From Thereva unica (Eukaryota; Arthropoda; Insecta; Diptera; Therevidae): 64,000 nucleotides of DNA. A program made the translations under genes and the position numbers. Positions 34,531 to 46,520 of this stretch are shown one piece after another (the first letter of the stretch is position 1; each line of letters begins with the position of its first letter). Under the pieces are notes generated by a model. That model was not told the DNA's origin and did no database searches. It saw only the letters and a list, made by a program, of their open reading frames with translations. Where the stretch lies: NCBI GenBank assembly GCA_949987705.1, contig OX465281.1, positions 142,648,876 through 142,712,875 on the forward strand, written 5' to 3'.

Positions 34531-34585
34531 AATTTCGTAACATTCTTTAACCCGTTTCTGTTTATGAAAAGAATTCGATTAAGGT

Positions 34586-34800
34586 TAAGTGGACTACGCA
34601 GCGGAGATGATAGAATAGAGCATAAGCGCGCATACTCGCTTGTAGAACTCTGAATGGGTTTTATAAACGGACGTGTTCATAACGCAGCTCTTGTTTTCTG
34701 CTAGAAGAAAGCGAGCGGCGTTATGCACACACCCGTTTAATACCCATTCAGAGTATGCGCGCTTATGCTCTTCTCTCTTATACGCTGCGTAGTGCACTTA
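34586..34800. mobile_element. hairpin MITE of about 215 bp
   Basis: Left taagtggactacgcagcg and right cgctgcgtagtgcactta are inverted. The arms also pair through gagcataagcgcgcatactc and ctctgaatgggt / acccattcagag. Arms of about 100 bp leave a loop of about 40 bp. Confidence 0.7.
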
Positions 34801-34859
34801 CCACTTACGGGTTACAAGCATCTTAAATTGATTAGATTTTCCGATATCTAATAAGCTCG

Positions 34860-35450
34860 TTGAAATGAAACCCGTTCTAAATGAAGTTACCTTTTCTGAA
34901 TTCAGCAGAACGATAGCTTCCCAACAAGACATCACTTGTGAAAACCCGAGCAATCTTTAAATACCGTGCAAGAATTACTCTTTAGAAACATTACGAATTT
35001 TTCAAATCTTAGAACAACACGGGAATTGTTTACTAAGTCGTGCAGTTTCTGGAAATTGAAGTGTATGCAGTAGTTTTCGGTAAAACTTTTTGCCTTTTCG
35101 GTCAAGTCTGTCAAGTAGTTTATATAGATTAGTTTTACTAATACATCCTGAAATCTTTTGAATTTCCAAATGAAGTCATTTATTCCCAGTTTATCAGCGG
35201 CGCTTCAACACACTCAGGACGAATACAATCACGCACTCTAGTGTAACGAACGAAGTAAGAAGGAAATGTTCATTTGCTAAAGTTTAGGAAAAACAACTTA
35301 GGCTAGTCGGTAAGGCGATTTCTTTGGATTATTGTCCCATAGGCGAGATTATTGTTGGAATCGCTTTGTGTTAAGGTGTAATTGAACACCCTTAGTTTGC
35401 TAAAACATTGGTTCACCTCATAACTTTTTCATTACGTTATTGTGAATATA
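34860..35450 (+). repeat. dispersed family C copy
   Basis: Landmarks: aaacattacgaatttttcaa, cagtttctggaaattgaagt, ggtcaagtctgtcaagta and tttatcagcggcgcttcaac, then gaaggaaatgttcatttgct. The same order occurs at 55100-55564 (+) and, in part, at 47880-48235 (-). No coding function was recognised. Confidence 0.65.
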
Positions 35451-35569
35451 ATAGGCACTTTTTCTATATTTCTTTTAATACCGTTCCTGCTAACATTTAG
35501 TAAAACATATGCGTTGAGAAAGCTCTTCGTTATGAAATTTTTTAAAAAGAAGCCCTGTTAAGGTACTCT

Positions 35570-36059
35570 GCCTTATTCTCGTTGTCGAGTGCCATGACAA
35601 AAGTCACTTTGAACTTCAAGTGGTATTCTCATTGTCAATCTAAGTGACACCTGGCGACTAGATCGACAAACGTCGAATTCTAATTGCCACTTGGTTGAAG
35701 TGTCAAGTGACAATTTTGTCGATACGTTTGTAGGTATCGACAGTTCTATCTTTAGCAAAATGAAAGCAGAAAAAAGGTAAACAAAAATTCTTTTAATTTA
35801 ATGTTCCTTAAAACATTATAGAAAATTAACGTCCGAAAATCATAACACAAATTAACTCATTTTATTTATTTTTTACGCCCTTTTCACAACAAACGTCGCA
35901 CTGCTAAATATGTCAAACTGAATTGCCAAATGAAAATGTGTTTCATTTCACAATGTTCCTCGTAGCCCTGTCACTCGCCAACGAGAATACCACATTCAAA
36001 GTGAGGTGACACCGCCTAAGCCAAATCTCACTTGGGTGATTCGACAACGAGAATAAGGC
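35570..36059. mobile_element. MITE with GCCTTATTCTCGTTGTCGA ends
   Basis: 19-bp perfect inverted termini at 35570 and 36041-36059. Subterminal blocks are also inverted or repeated (aagtggtattctcattgtca versus cgccaacgagaataccac). The element is 490 bp with no transposase. No clear target duplication was found, so the superfamily is undetermined. Confidence 0.75.
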
Positions 36060-36403
36060 TGACTTATTCACCAAGGCAAACGAATATTTGCTCTCGGGCA
36101 AAAGACGCCAAAATGACTTAAAAATTTTATGTTCAACTATGTTCGGAGTAGAGATATTGAAAGATATATAAAAATATGCTAAAGTTCTTAAAACTTTGTA
36201 TAAACCTTTTTTGTACAAAAAAGTGTATTTTTTTTAAACGCGAAAAACTGTTTTGGTCTCTTTTAACGCCATTTTTCAAACGTTCTCAAAGGTCTACGAG
36301 TGCTAAAAGCTTCCTAATTTTTCAATATTTGACCTTGAGGATGGCTCGGTTGGCGCCAAAAAATTTAATCTGACTACCTTATATTGGAAAGTAAGCCAGA
36401 AAG
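36060..36403. other. no feature recognised
   Basis: An AT-rich stretch between the MITE and the LINE-flanking repeat. Short open frames only. Confidence 0.35.
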
Positions 36404-36501
36404 TTTTTCGTACATATTTTTATTGCAAAAAATCATTTAACAATCACAGCCAAGCAACAATATATTAAAAAAATCAATCCATACTGCCACATATTATTTC
36501 G
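36404..36501. repeat. direct repeat flanking the LOA-like LINE, left
   Basis: The sequence tttttcgtacatatttttat through aaatcaatccatactgccac recurs diverged at 40669-40782 in the same orientation, at the other end of the LINE. Confidence 0.7.
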
Positions 36502-36644
36502 CTTCTTCAAAGCCGCGGATTGGGCTTTGGGTTTCCATTGCGCCAATGCAAACTGACACGCTCTTTGTCAATGTGTGTGTGTGGAATTCTTCTTTATTAC
36601 TCGCGAATTACTGATCGTTGATTGAATTACTGATCGTTGATAAT

Positions 36645-39056
36645 TTAGAGCGTATAGTTTGGCAGTGGTACCGCATAGCTCCGGTAATGGAGAGGCAAAC
36701 AAGCCGTTGCAGCTTGCTGCACTTGAGGATCGACCAGAAGCCTTTTGCAAGCCCATATGGCGCTTGTGGCTTTGCTGATGACGTAGTCAAGTTGAGCGTT
36801 CCAGTTCAGCCTCTTGTCTAAGTTTACTCCCAAATATTTGACTGAGTCGGAGTACTCAACTGTGGTATCCTGGATACAGATAGGACCTAGGTCCACTTTG
36901 TAGCGTTTCGAAAAAGGTACCAGGACAGCCTTATTTGGGTTGATTGACCGACCCTCCTTGGTACACCATCTTTGAACTTCTCGCAGTGCCGTTCTCATGA
37001 CCTCTGTAATGGTCAAGTCAAACTTCCCAGAGACAATGATGGCAAGATCATCTGCATAGCCGATGACATCGAAACCAGATTCAGATAGTTTGATCAAGAG
37101 TTCATCCACAACTAGTGACCAGAGTAACGGGGATAAGACTCCACCTTGAGGGCACCCCTTAATAGCCTTAACACTAATGGTGGAGACACCTAGGGTAGAA
37201 GAAATGTCACGATCTGCAAGCATGGCATTTATCCACTCAATTGTATGAGGATCCAGATTTCTAAGAGCCAGTGCTCTAGAGATAGAATCATAGCCAGTGT
37301 TATCTAAAGCACCTTCGATGTCAAGGAACGCGCATTGGGCAGTTTCTTTAGCGAGGAAGGCTTTTTCGATTTTACTGACCAGGTGGTGTAAAGCAACCTC
37401 TGTTGATTTACCTTTAGAGTAAGCGAACTGGGAGCTATGTAGAGGGAGGGAGAGCTCCAGTTTGCACCTAATATTGCACCTAGCAGTCTTTCCATTGTTT
37501 TCAAAAGAAAAGAGGTAAGCTGATAGGTCTGTGCGATTTAGGCAGCTCGAGGGGTCTGTTGCCCTGTTTAGGGATAAAAACCACCACGACTTTCCTCCAG
37601 ATGGTTGGAATGTATCCCCAATTAAAGCTGGCTCTAAAGAGGCAGACCAGGTTGTTGAGGATCAGATCAAAGCTCTTCTGAAGAAGTGCCGGAAAAATTC
37701 CGTCTCCTCCGGGAGACTTATAGGGTTGAAAAGAAGCCACCGCCCATTTAACCTTGTCACAGTCGAAGATATTCCCTGAAAGACTGCGGGAATAGCGGTC
37801 TGGGATGGTCCTACGACTACACCCAGGATCCAATGGATAAGCGGTCTGGAGGATTGACCCTGGAAAGTGCTCTCTGAGCAGGTACCTTAAGGTTTCCTGA
37901 TGGTTAGAGGTGTAGGAGCCATCCTCCTTTTTGAGAAGGCCCACTCCGTTGAAGGAGTCTTTAGAAAGTAGCTTTTGGAGTCTAGTCGCTTCTGGTAGAG
38001 TCTGAATGCTCTCACAGTGTTTCCGCCAGGCAATCCTTTTGGAACGTCTCAACTCCTTGTTGTAGGCTGTTAGGGAGAACCTATATTCATCCCAATAACC
38101 GGTATGTTTTGCTCTATTGAACAATCTCCTAACGTCTCTTCGCATTGCAGCTAACCTGTCATTCCACCAGGGCACCTTTCGCGATGACTGAAAGGAAGAG
38201 ACAATGCTGCTGTCATAGTAGGAAGAGATCAACACATCAGTAAGCTGCGTGGCCGCATTCTCCAGTTCATACACTGAGCTGATAGAAGCCGCAAGCTGAT
38301 CTGATTTCGAAGCCACAAGCCCCTGAAACTTAGACCAGTTGGTTTTCTTAGGAACCAAAGAAGAGGCGCGGATATATGGAAGGCCCACAATGTCAAATCT
38401 AATGTGCAGATGATCCGACAGTGAGGCCTCGTCCAGACACGCCAGTTTTCAATCCTGACGGATAAAAGCCTGCTTGTGAAGGTGAGGTCCAGCACCTCCT
38501 TTCTACTAGCAGTGATAAAAGTGGGTTTGCATCCTCTATTTGCAATATCTATGTTATTCATAACAAGAAATTCTAGAAGACACTCACCCCTTTGGTTTAC
38601 ATCGGTACTCCCCCAGATGGAGTGGTGAGCATTTGCATCACAACTGATGACGAATTGCCGGTTCGTCTTGCGACAGAACCTCAATGAGATCTTGAACCTC
38701 CTGGGGTGGCACAACTGCTACATCCCCCGGAAAGTAAGCGGACGCAAGAACGATTTCTTGGAATCCGTTGGCGGTGGGAACCGCAACCGAGATCGCCACT
38801 ATATCTCAAGAAATAAAGTTGGTAATGGAGAGATGAGTGACACGATTGTCAATTAAAAGGGCCTAGGTGCCCCGCATCTCCGATCATATACCAGTTTACT
38901 TGAGCCAGTGGTAAGTCCTCTGACTTTACCATCGGTTACCCAAGGCTCCTGAATGAGGGCAAGGGTAAGATGCCTCTCCGCATAAGTCTTGCACAGGGTG
39001 GAGGATGCCCCTTTCGCATGGTGCAAGTTTGCTTGGAGTGCCCTTATGGCGATCAT
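36645..39056 (-). pseudogene. LINE ORF2: endonuclease and reverse transcriptase, frameshifted
   Basis: In order: RALQANLHHAKGAS with LALIQEPWV (endonuclease start with its catalytic Glu, 39056-38853); ISCDANAHHSIWGSTDVNQR with DLTFTS (endonuclease end with Asp, Asn and His, 38714-38229). Next come VPWWNDRL, ASFQPYKSPGGDGIFPALL, VVVFIPKQG and HRPISL (38388-37501). After frameshifts near 37500-37300 follow GCPQGGVLSPLLW and GYADDLAII with INPNKAVLVPFSKRYK (37223-36645). Catalytic residues of endonuclease and RT are present, so inactivation is by frameshift rather than active-site loss. Confidence 0.85.
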
Positions 39057-40288
39057 TTTTTCTCCAAGGAGCGTTTGACAAGCCCGGTCTTCTTGGCCTG
39101 TCTAGGACCCTTTGTCCTACCGCCTTTGCTCTTGGGGGTGCTGATTTGCCCCGTGTTCCGACTCCAGGTTCGGAAGGTGTGTTCTTTTTCCGCCCAGCAG
39201 TTTGCTCTGCTACAGGCTCCCTAGCGCATGCTGCAGAAGGATCTTTATCCTTAAGAATTAGCCTGGTATGGGAAAAGCGATAGGCAATTTTCCCTTTAAG
39301 ACTAATTAACTTAGTCATGGAAGCGGTATCCACAACCATGACTAAGTGAAGGGTGTTATCATTTACCCGCCTCTGGACCACTTTCCACTTGTCAGCGGGA
39401 ACCGAGTTTTGTGCAGCGATAGTGGCCAGCACTTTCTCGTTGCTTAGAGCACCACTCTGGGGGAAAAAGCCACGAATGACATGAGTTTAAGGGAAATTAC
39501 CCTCTTCCACCAGAGAGATATCCAGAGCACTCTTGCTCTTAATGAAGGAGACGTTACTCCTCACCCATTCTGCTGTGTCAGGGTTTGAGCAGACTAACAG
39601 CAGCCAGCCTCTTCTTGGGAAACTCCCCTCGAAAGACGGCTTGACTTCACCGCCCGCTTTTTCGATTACGACTTCAATTTGCTTTGCCATTTGCTCAGGT
39701 GTCAGAGGGCAGTTGACCATGTCTGTCGAGATGAGGCCAAGCTTGACACTGCTTACCACCTGGCTAAAGGTGGGGCGAGTGGGCCCTTTGGCCGTCTTGG
39801 TCCTCTTCTGTTCCGGACGTTCCGGAGTTTCCTCCTCTGAGCGAACTCTCTTCAGCTCAGTTTTTTTTGGAGGGCTTTGTTAAGGCTTTTTGCTCGGCCA
39901 TATCCCTGGAGAGGCCTTTTGCCAGTGCTTCTTGGAAGCATTTCCTCTGGCGGTTGGAGAGTTTGACAAACCTGGGTTTGTGAAGCTCCATCTTTTCCAA
40001 GTCTCGGCCAATGGTGGTAGCTCCGGAAATGATCGAACCCACACTGACCGAGTCTGCGCTGCAGACGGATTCTGCGTCTAAAGACTCATCTTCAGCGACT
40101 GACGATCCGCCTGTAGAACCAGTGTGCCCAATGGCTCCACCGGTTGAGGTTGGTTTTAAACTTGCGTGCCCAATGGCTCCGCTCGTTAAAGCAATTGGTT
40201 CACAGCTAGCGTGCCCAATGGCTCCGCTAGTTGAGGCAATTGCTATCTCTTGTGTCCCTAAAGGCACTTGAGATGAGGCCATCGTCAC
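38926..40288 (-). pseudogene. LINE ORF1 protein, broken in three pieces
   Basis: The first piece (40288-39857) is Ser/Gly/Ala-rich with a triple GAIGHAS repeat, then FVKLSNRQRKCFQEALAKGL. The second (39759-39487) includes EGSFPRRGWLLLVCSNPDTA, a segment typical of the DUF4780 region of insect LINE ORF1 proteins. The third (39432-38926) continues KWKVVQRRVNDNTLHLVMVV and ends Arg/Lys-rich. ORF1 products bind the element RNA. The tail overlaps the start of ORF2. Confidence 0.75.
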
Positions 40289-40668
40289 AATTGACGAGGA
40301 TGATGCTGTCGGAGCTGCATCGAGCTCATAATTTTTTGTGTTATTTGTTTCCCCATGAATGGTCCCACGAATATTCGGGAAAGTAAGTCACCCATAGCGA
40401 GCCCGTATACTATGCGAAGGCTAATTGAAACTGGAGGATGCCAGGTATCCAAAGTTCGGATATTTGGGACCAAGCACACCCTTGGCCACGAGTCTCTCGG
40501 CATATCCTGTTTCACCTTAGACTGGGGTGATTTTTTAAAGAGTGTTCTTCTCTCCGCCCGACTACCATTAGCCAGCACTCCTGGTAGAGACATGACCATG
40601 CCAGGAGTCGGCAACAGATGTTACAGGCCAACGAATTTATCCTGATTAGTAGATCACTTGCAGCTAAT

Positions 40669-40782
40669 TTTTTCGTCCACAATTTATTGCAAAAATTAAT
40701 TTAAAAATCACCACCAAGCAGCATGGTTATACAATTTATTATATTAAAAAAAATCAATCCATATTGCCACAGATTTTTTCGG
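40669..40782. repeat. direct repeat flanking the LOA-like LINE, right
   Basis: Diverged same-orientation copy of 36404-36501: ttttcgtccacaatttattg, then aaaatcaatccatattgcca. It has about 16 extra bases in the middle (catggttatacaattt). Confidence 0.7.
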
Positions 40783-42889
40783 AAACAAAAGAAAAGTATT
40801 AACACAACCAAATAACAGGATCTTCGTGATATATGACTAGTAAAACAATGCATGCACGCCGGGAAAAAGGAGTAATCCAGAACCCAAAGTACTAAATTAG
40901 TCCATTTAGTTACGAATTAAGCAATTTCGCGTTTATTGTTTGTAATAAATGGCATCCAATCTTTATCCCATAGTAAACGTTAATTGACGCTAATTACGAC
41001 TGTAGAAGTGGTAATTAAAATTACGCTCAAATAATACCTAACAATTTGTTCACCTAGCATGCTTCGGTGACAATACCAGACAAATCGGGGGGATTATGGT
41101 GGGGTAGGATAATAGAGTAGTCCACAATTGCATAGAAGCATTCGGTTTGTTGCGCACAGGCATCAACAACATCAACATAATAATGTACTATGCAAACACT
41201 ACAATTTCATTAGCATATGTAATTTTCGGGTAGTTGTCAGCCGTCATCGTTCTACCCCTTGGTTGAAGGTAATTTCAATTCCTGCGCCCTCCTTACCTGG
41301 GTGGGTAATTTAATTTTTTATGCTCTTGATAGGATTATGCTCGTTCCCTATAAAAGCGGTCATGTATCAATTTAGAAAACACTTAATACCAAAATTGTGG
41401 GGATGTTTTATGATCTTGGGTTGTTCGTCATTACATCAAAAACGCTGAGACTCAACAAATCGTTGGGGTGTTTGGGTGAGTCGTTTTATGCAACGGGTGT
41501 TTGGTGTTCCTCACCCCTTATTAGGGGTCGGAGTACTCTTGTAAAATTAATCGCTTTTAATACGTACTTAACAACAAGCTAATGTGATGAGAACATCTCG
41601 ATTATGGGCGCTCTTCTGCCTTCAATAGATTTGAAAGTTATTTTCGGTTATTACGGATTTTGGTGGTTTTTTGTTAAAAAATTAAATTGAGTGAAAGTAA
41701 ATTGGTCACTTTAAAAAAATTAGCGAAATTTATGAGTTTAATACGAAAAAAAGTACGCGTTTCATACCTGTCCACGTTTTATTAAGTTTTTTAAAATCCG
41801 TCCTTCTGTTGGTAAGTACCTAAAAAACTAGATTATCCTCGAGAATTTTGACTTCATTGTATCCGGGTTCTTCAACGAATCAATCAATGCAATAAAAATT
41901 GAGTTGTCCTTTCTGTAATCCCTATGCTCCTTCAAAAAGAGTAACTGAAGTACCCTTACTATTCTGGATAAAGAACACAACCCTCTTCCTCACTGTATGT
42001 CCTTTTCCTCTTTATATCTCTCTCCTTTTTTATGCGATAGCGCACCACTTGAATAGAAAAATGCTGAGTTGAATTAATGTCCGCGCGCGTGTAGGATAGC
42101 AATTATTTCAGGATTTAATGCACTCTCCGGGATCCGAGATTTAACTGATTTAGAATATTGTCGTAACTCTGTAACCCTGTTTTTATATTTAGGGGATTTT
42201 GTTGTTTGCAGTTGTCATTATTTCTTTATTAGGTTTGATCAGATGCAAGTGATACCGTTATAGATGTGTTTGTAGTGAGTTTAAGAGGGATTTAGATAAA
42301 TGGACTGAAATGAACGTTTAGAACGTATTTTCACGTAGTTTTTGTTGTTGGTGCATGGATCAACTACTGAACAAATGTTTTTATCGATATTATTGCTGGA
42401 AATGGATTTTACAAATTGGCCACGGTTTAGGTTGAAAGGTGTTGTCAAGGGTGAGAATAGATAAATAGAAGATTGGGGAAGATTATAATCGATCTAGACG
42501 TAGATTAGACGTTTTAGATAATTATACATATATGTATAGGAAATTAAATTGCTTCGCTTATGATTTCTTTAAAGTTATCATCTATAATTTTTTTTAATGA
42601 ATTTGACTTTCTGAAAATCTTTTGTAAGACTCTTTTTTATGATAATTTTGATATGGGTTGAAATATCCAATTTCAAAGTTCAAAATTACGCCATTCGATA
42701 AGTCGATAATATATGTTTTGAGTAGATACTTCTTTTCTAATATTATACCTTAATTTATTAAAAAACGTTAATCTGTCATTTGTTCACATATACATACATA
42801 TGTATTTATAACTTTTTGGTATATTTCACCGAGTTTCAAAATGCTTCTTTTTTTTCTTAGCCCGTAAATAGAAAAGGATCTGATAGGTT
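40783..42889. other. unique sequence, possible intronic regulatory DNA
   Basis: No coding frame is supported. Positions 40880-41340 are free of recognised repeats and contain several TAAT homeodomain-type cores and a ggattatgg. A ctataaaagcgg TATA-like box lies at about 41349 without a convincing gene behind it. A pyrimidine-rich stretch at 41940-42030 is also present. Confidence 0.3.
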
Positions 42890-42945
42890 GAGGTATAAGG
42901 AGGGGCATTGAGCTTGAACTCTTGGATGTTGGATGAATTCATTTT
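42890..42945 (-). repeat. small CR1/Jockey-like LINE remnant
   Basis: Contains ttgaactcttggatgttgga, near-identical to ttgaactcttggatgttgta in the LINE fragment at 54700-55020. Only the C-terminal end is left. Confidence 0.5.
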
Positions 42946-44520
42946 TTAAGCCGGTTAAGTTGACCGGCTTATAAGGGCTACTATTGTAAAAGTGAGTAAT
43001 AATATAAAGCCTCGTCTGAAGTAAAGCTAAAATGTATTTTAGGAGAGTGTAACAATCTGAAAGATTGTCAAGTCAGGCGCGCAAAGGTTAGCGTTGACAG
43101 GAGACATCCCATCCAAGGCTCTAATAATAATAAAGGGTTGGTGAATGTTGTGTATGTTGTGCATTGCCGTGATGGAATAATTCCCTTATGTCTAGCGAAC
43201 TCTGTTCAAACTGATCAATAGCCGAAGGTACGAATCCAAATTGGTTTAAGGATTCTTAGCGAAGTAATAACAAGTCTTTCATCTTCAAACAAAATTGTAT
43301 TCCCGTTAGTTGTGTGCGTGCATATATGAACATCACTGCTGAGCAAAACTCAACGCATACTTCGTGAACTCGGCGAGACAAATCCAGATTCTCTCTTTAC
43401 GATAAAGTATGTAGAACAGAAAAGGAAAGAAAATTGAATCAGCTGTTTTCTTTCATAAATCAAAACAAACGAGCAAATCTGCACCAATACATTAAGTTTA
43501 TCCGCATATAAACTTGTAATAGTTTCGCTGTTTAGTTGTGTGCAAACGCGTGTAAAAAATGCTGCACTCTCTCTCTCTCTCTGATTGCCTGACATCGTCA
43601 TTTGAAGAACTTGTGTATATATGTAGCTGTTCGCCTTTCACTCATTAACCATATAAAGAAAAAAGACTTGTTAATTTCTAGACTTTGGTTCTTAGTTAAA
43701 GCCCGAAAATACGAAATTCTATCATCGCACCCTACTGAAACGCATAATCTTCCTCTGATATGTATGTTTTCAGTGCCGTTTTGTGAGCAAAAATGATCAT
43801 GGTCTTGCAGTTTTGTCTTGGTCTTGCACATTTAGCAAGAAGGCTTTCTACAAGTTAACCCCGCACTTCCCAAGTGTTTATGCGAGCTGTCAGTGAACTA
43901 CTTAGTGTTCATAAGGAACCCAAATGTGGAGCGATCACGGAAATAAAGCCGAATTGAGTACGGTTAGTAATCAGGTGGTAGTCCGCTCTGTTTTCGGCAA
44001 CCCCACTTCTTTACATGTTGCCTACGATATTAGCGCGAATTTGTCTGGAAAAAACATTATACTTTGTATTTTGATAATATGTAAAACTTTTCTGAATAAA
44101 AGCAGTCACTACTTTCGCTGATGACCCAATTGCCTTATGTTTCTTCAAAACATAGCTTTCCTTCTTAATCTACGGGTTTCCTAGTTGTTTCAACTCTAGA
44201 GTTAGTTGATCACTCAAAACTTAAAGTAATTTCACATTATGGCACAGGACCTGAGAAATGCTTATTTCGATTGTTTTTATTTCGTGCTTGTGACTACAAT
44301 GCATCAATCTTCAGTAAATGTAGCTACCAGTGCTTACTAATTTGAAAATCGAAAATATTTTTCTCTTCTTACGATAAGAAATTAAAATTTCGATCGTAAA
44401 CACTAATCATATTAGTTTTTAAAATTATATTTATATTTTAATCCCAGCAGGCTGCTCGCAAAATTTCTATTATCGCGTTTTGCAATATACATTTTGTATC
44501 TCCTCCAGATTTTACAATCA
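42946..44520. other. unique-looking sequence
   Basis: No gene recognised. A short CT run lies at 43566-43582. Open frames at 43350-43601, 43598-43831 and 43924-44121 lack recognisable features. Confidence 0.35.
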
Positions 44521-44763
44521 CTACAGAAAAAAACCAGAAGTGCTTAGGTGCAAATTTGACGATTTTGAGTTTATTACATAATTGTATTCAGTATTTTATT
44601 CCTAATCATTGCTATAATTCTTATCTTAAACTAAGCTATGGTTGCTGAATTATTGGACCGGCAAAAGTGGTTTTGTGCACAATTGTGTATCTAAAAAAAA
44701 CTTTGAGGGCGATTTTCTCGAAACCCATATTTTGCACTTAGCACTTCTGGCTGTGTACTGTAG
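44521..44763 (-). mobile_element. MITE with CTACAG termini, complete copy
   Basis: The left end ctacagaaaaaaaccagaag and right end ggctgtgtactgtag form imperfect inverted repeats of about 25 bp that include agaagtgctta. The 243-bp element matches the truncated copy at 23881-24085. No coding capacity. Confidence 0.75.
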
Positions 44764-45745
44764 CGCTCTTCTTTAAGATTTAATTTAAATCGTTTATTAA
44801 AGAATTGAAAAAGCACACCTATAATAAATTTTGGTTTTCACACGTTTGAACACAATTTTTGTAAAGGCGTTCCATTTTTTTGGTTATACATAATTCCTTT
44901 CATGAGTTAACAATTGTCTAAATCAATTTTATTTCTTCCGCATAAAATTATTCATTCTTAAATTTTTATCACCCCCTTACTAAGAAGACGAATTCCCATG
45001 TGACTTAGGATATAGTTAGAAAAGCGCCGCTTATGTCCTTCCCTGGACTCCTTGTTAAGTAATCCGTTTTTTGTTTTGTTTTCATATTATCACGCTTGCC
45101 TAATTCCTTGATTATGAACAGCACATGCGGAACTGCTATGCAGAATGTCTGGGTGTGTTGCTCTACCATTAGCTTCCTTAAAGATTTTACATGTTTGATC
45201 ACCACCCTGCAGCAGTAATTTGTGCGTCCACACTAGATTTCAGTTAAAAATCAGTCAGCAATTACAGTAGTCTTCCATTCAACCGTTGAATCGTTCTCTA
45301 TTGTGTAATTATACTAATTCGGTTTTGAATGGTTCCATACAATGGGGGACGGAAATGCTCAAACCCCTAAGGTCGGGAAATTGGCGAACTTTTTCCCTTT
45401 TTTGTGTCGTGGGAATGTCTTAAGGGTTTTAGCTAGTATTTTTCTATTTGTTACGGCTGACGTCATTCATTTCCCTTTTTGGATTCTGCTAGACAATAGA
45501 TTTTGTTTTAATTAAGAGGCGAGAAGAGGCTGTAAAACGTGTTTGAAAGAGGGTAAATTTCTGGTTTTAAACATTCAAATTAATATATTCGTTTCTTCTT
45601 ATTACTCCATTCAGTACTGATTTCCCCACGACTAACCCACTCGGCCCACACGAATAGCTTCACTCCAATTTGAGACACCTAGTTCTTCAAACCAACACAA
45701 CTCCTAGACCCAATAGCAAACATGTAATATTTATGTAATATATAT
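44764..45745. other. no feature recognised
   Basis: AT-rich, no gene or repeat identified. Confidence 0.35.
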
Positions 45746-46520
45746 AATAGTGATCGAAATCGAAAATTTCAACGTATTTTCATCTTTCAAGGTCCCAGGA
45801 GCATTTTAAGCAAAAAATTGGGAGGAAGTATGTGTGTGTGTGTGTGTGTGTGTATGTGCGTACGGATGTGGTCATTTTTTCCTGCACGATATCGCGCGAA
45901 CCAAAACTGATATCGACTTCGTTGAGGTGTCGTTCGAAGCGTATTAACCGAAATATGATCTGAAAAGATTTTCATGAAATTCGGTCGAGCCGTTTTTTTG
46001 TTTAAGCGACGTAAGTGATTTTTGTACCTGCACGATATTGCCCGAACCACGAAAGATATTGACTTACTTGAGGTGCCGTTCGAAGCGTATTAGCGACAAT
46101 ATAATCTGAAAAGATTTTTATAATATTCGGTCCAGCGGGTTTTTGGTTTAAATGACTTAAGTGATTTTTGCACCTGCACGATATCGCGCGAACCATAAAA
46201 GATATCGACTTAGTTGACGTGCCGTTCGAAGAGTATTAACCAAAATATGATCTGAAAAGATTTTCATAAAATTCGGTCGAGCCGTTTTTTTGTTTAAGCG
46301 GCGTAAGTGATTTTTGTACCTGCACGATATCGCCCGAACCACGAAAGATATTGACTTACTTGAGGTGCCGTTCGAAGCGTATTAGCGACAATATAATCTG
46401 AAAAGATTTTTATAATATTCGGTCCAGCGGTTTTTTGTTTTAAATGACTTAAGTGATTTTTGTACCTGCACGATACCGCGCGAACTAAAAACTATATCGA
46501 CTTCATTGGGGTTCCGAAAA
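45746..46520 (+). repeat. family G repeat with 146-bp alternating tandem array
   Basis: A leader (aaaatttcaacgtattttca, ggtcccaggagcattttaag, then a GT run at 45833-45853) is followed by tandem units of 146 bp starting ctgcacgat at about 45882, 46028, 46174, 46320 and 46466. Units alternate between type A (atcgcgcgaacc) and type B (cgcccgaaccacgaaagat), giving A-B-A-B-A with a 292-bp dimer. The last A is truncated at about 46520. Confidence 0.85.

Larger units (their letters stand above)
36540..40640 (-). mobile_element. LOA-like LINE, nearly full coding region but broken
   Basis: Minus-strand non-LTR retrotransposon with an ORF1 zone (about 40290-38926) and an ORF2 zone (about 39056-36570) carrying an apurinic-type endonuclease and reverse transcriptase. 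The RT block GCPQGGVLSPLLWSLVVDEL followed by GFDVIGYADDLAII is typical of LOA elements (Lian/Bilbo type) of flies and mosquitoes. LOA elements normally have RNase H after RT. Here the sequence ends soon after the thumb, so the RNase H is missing. The copy is GC-richer than its surroundings and carries several frameshifts. Confidence 0.88.

Noticed and set aside
38647..40645. Plus-strand frames of 60-116 codons over the LINE
   Set aside because: Antisense shadows of the minus-strand LINE coding regions.
41349..41582. TATA box (ctataaaagcgg) followed by a 61-codon frame
   Set aside because: The frame starts at a non-ATG codon and has no recognisable protein features; a TATA-like match in AT-rich DNA is expected by chance.
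45787..46342. Minus-strand frames starting MVRAISCRYKNHL
   Set aside because: They repeat with the 146-bp tandem unit and are not conserved as a gene.
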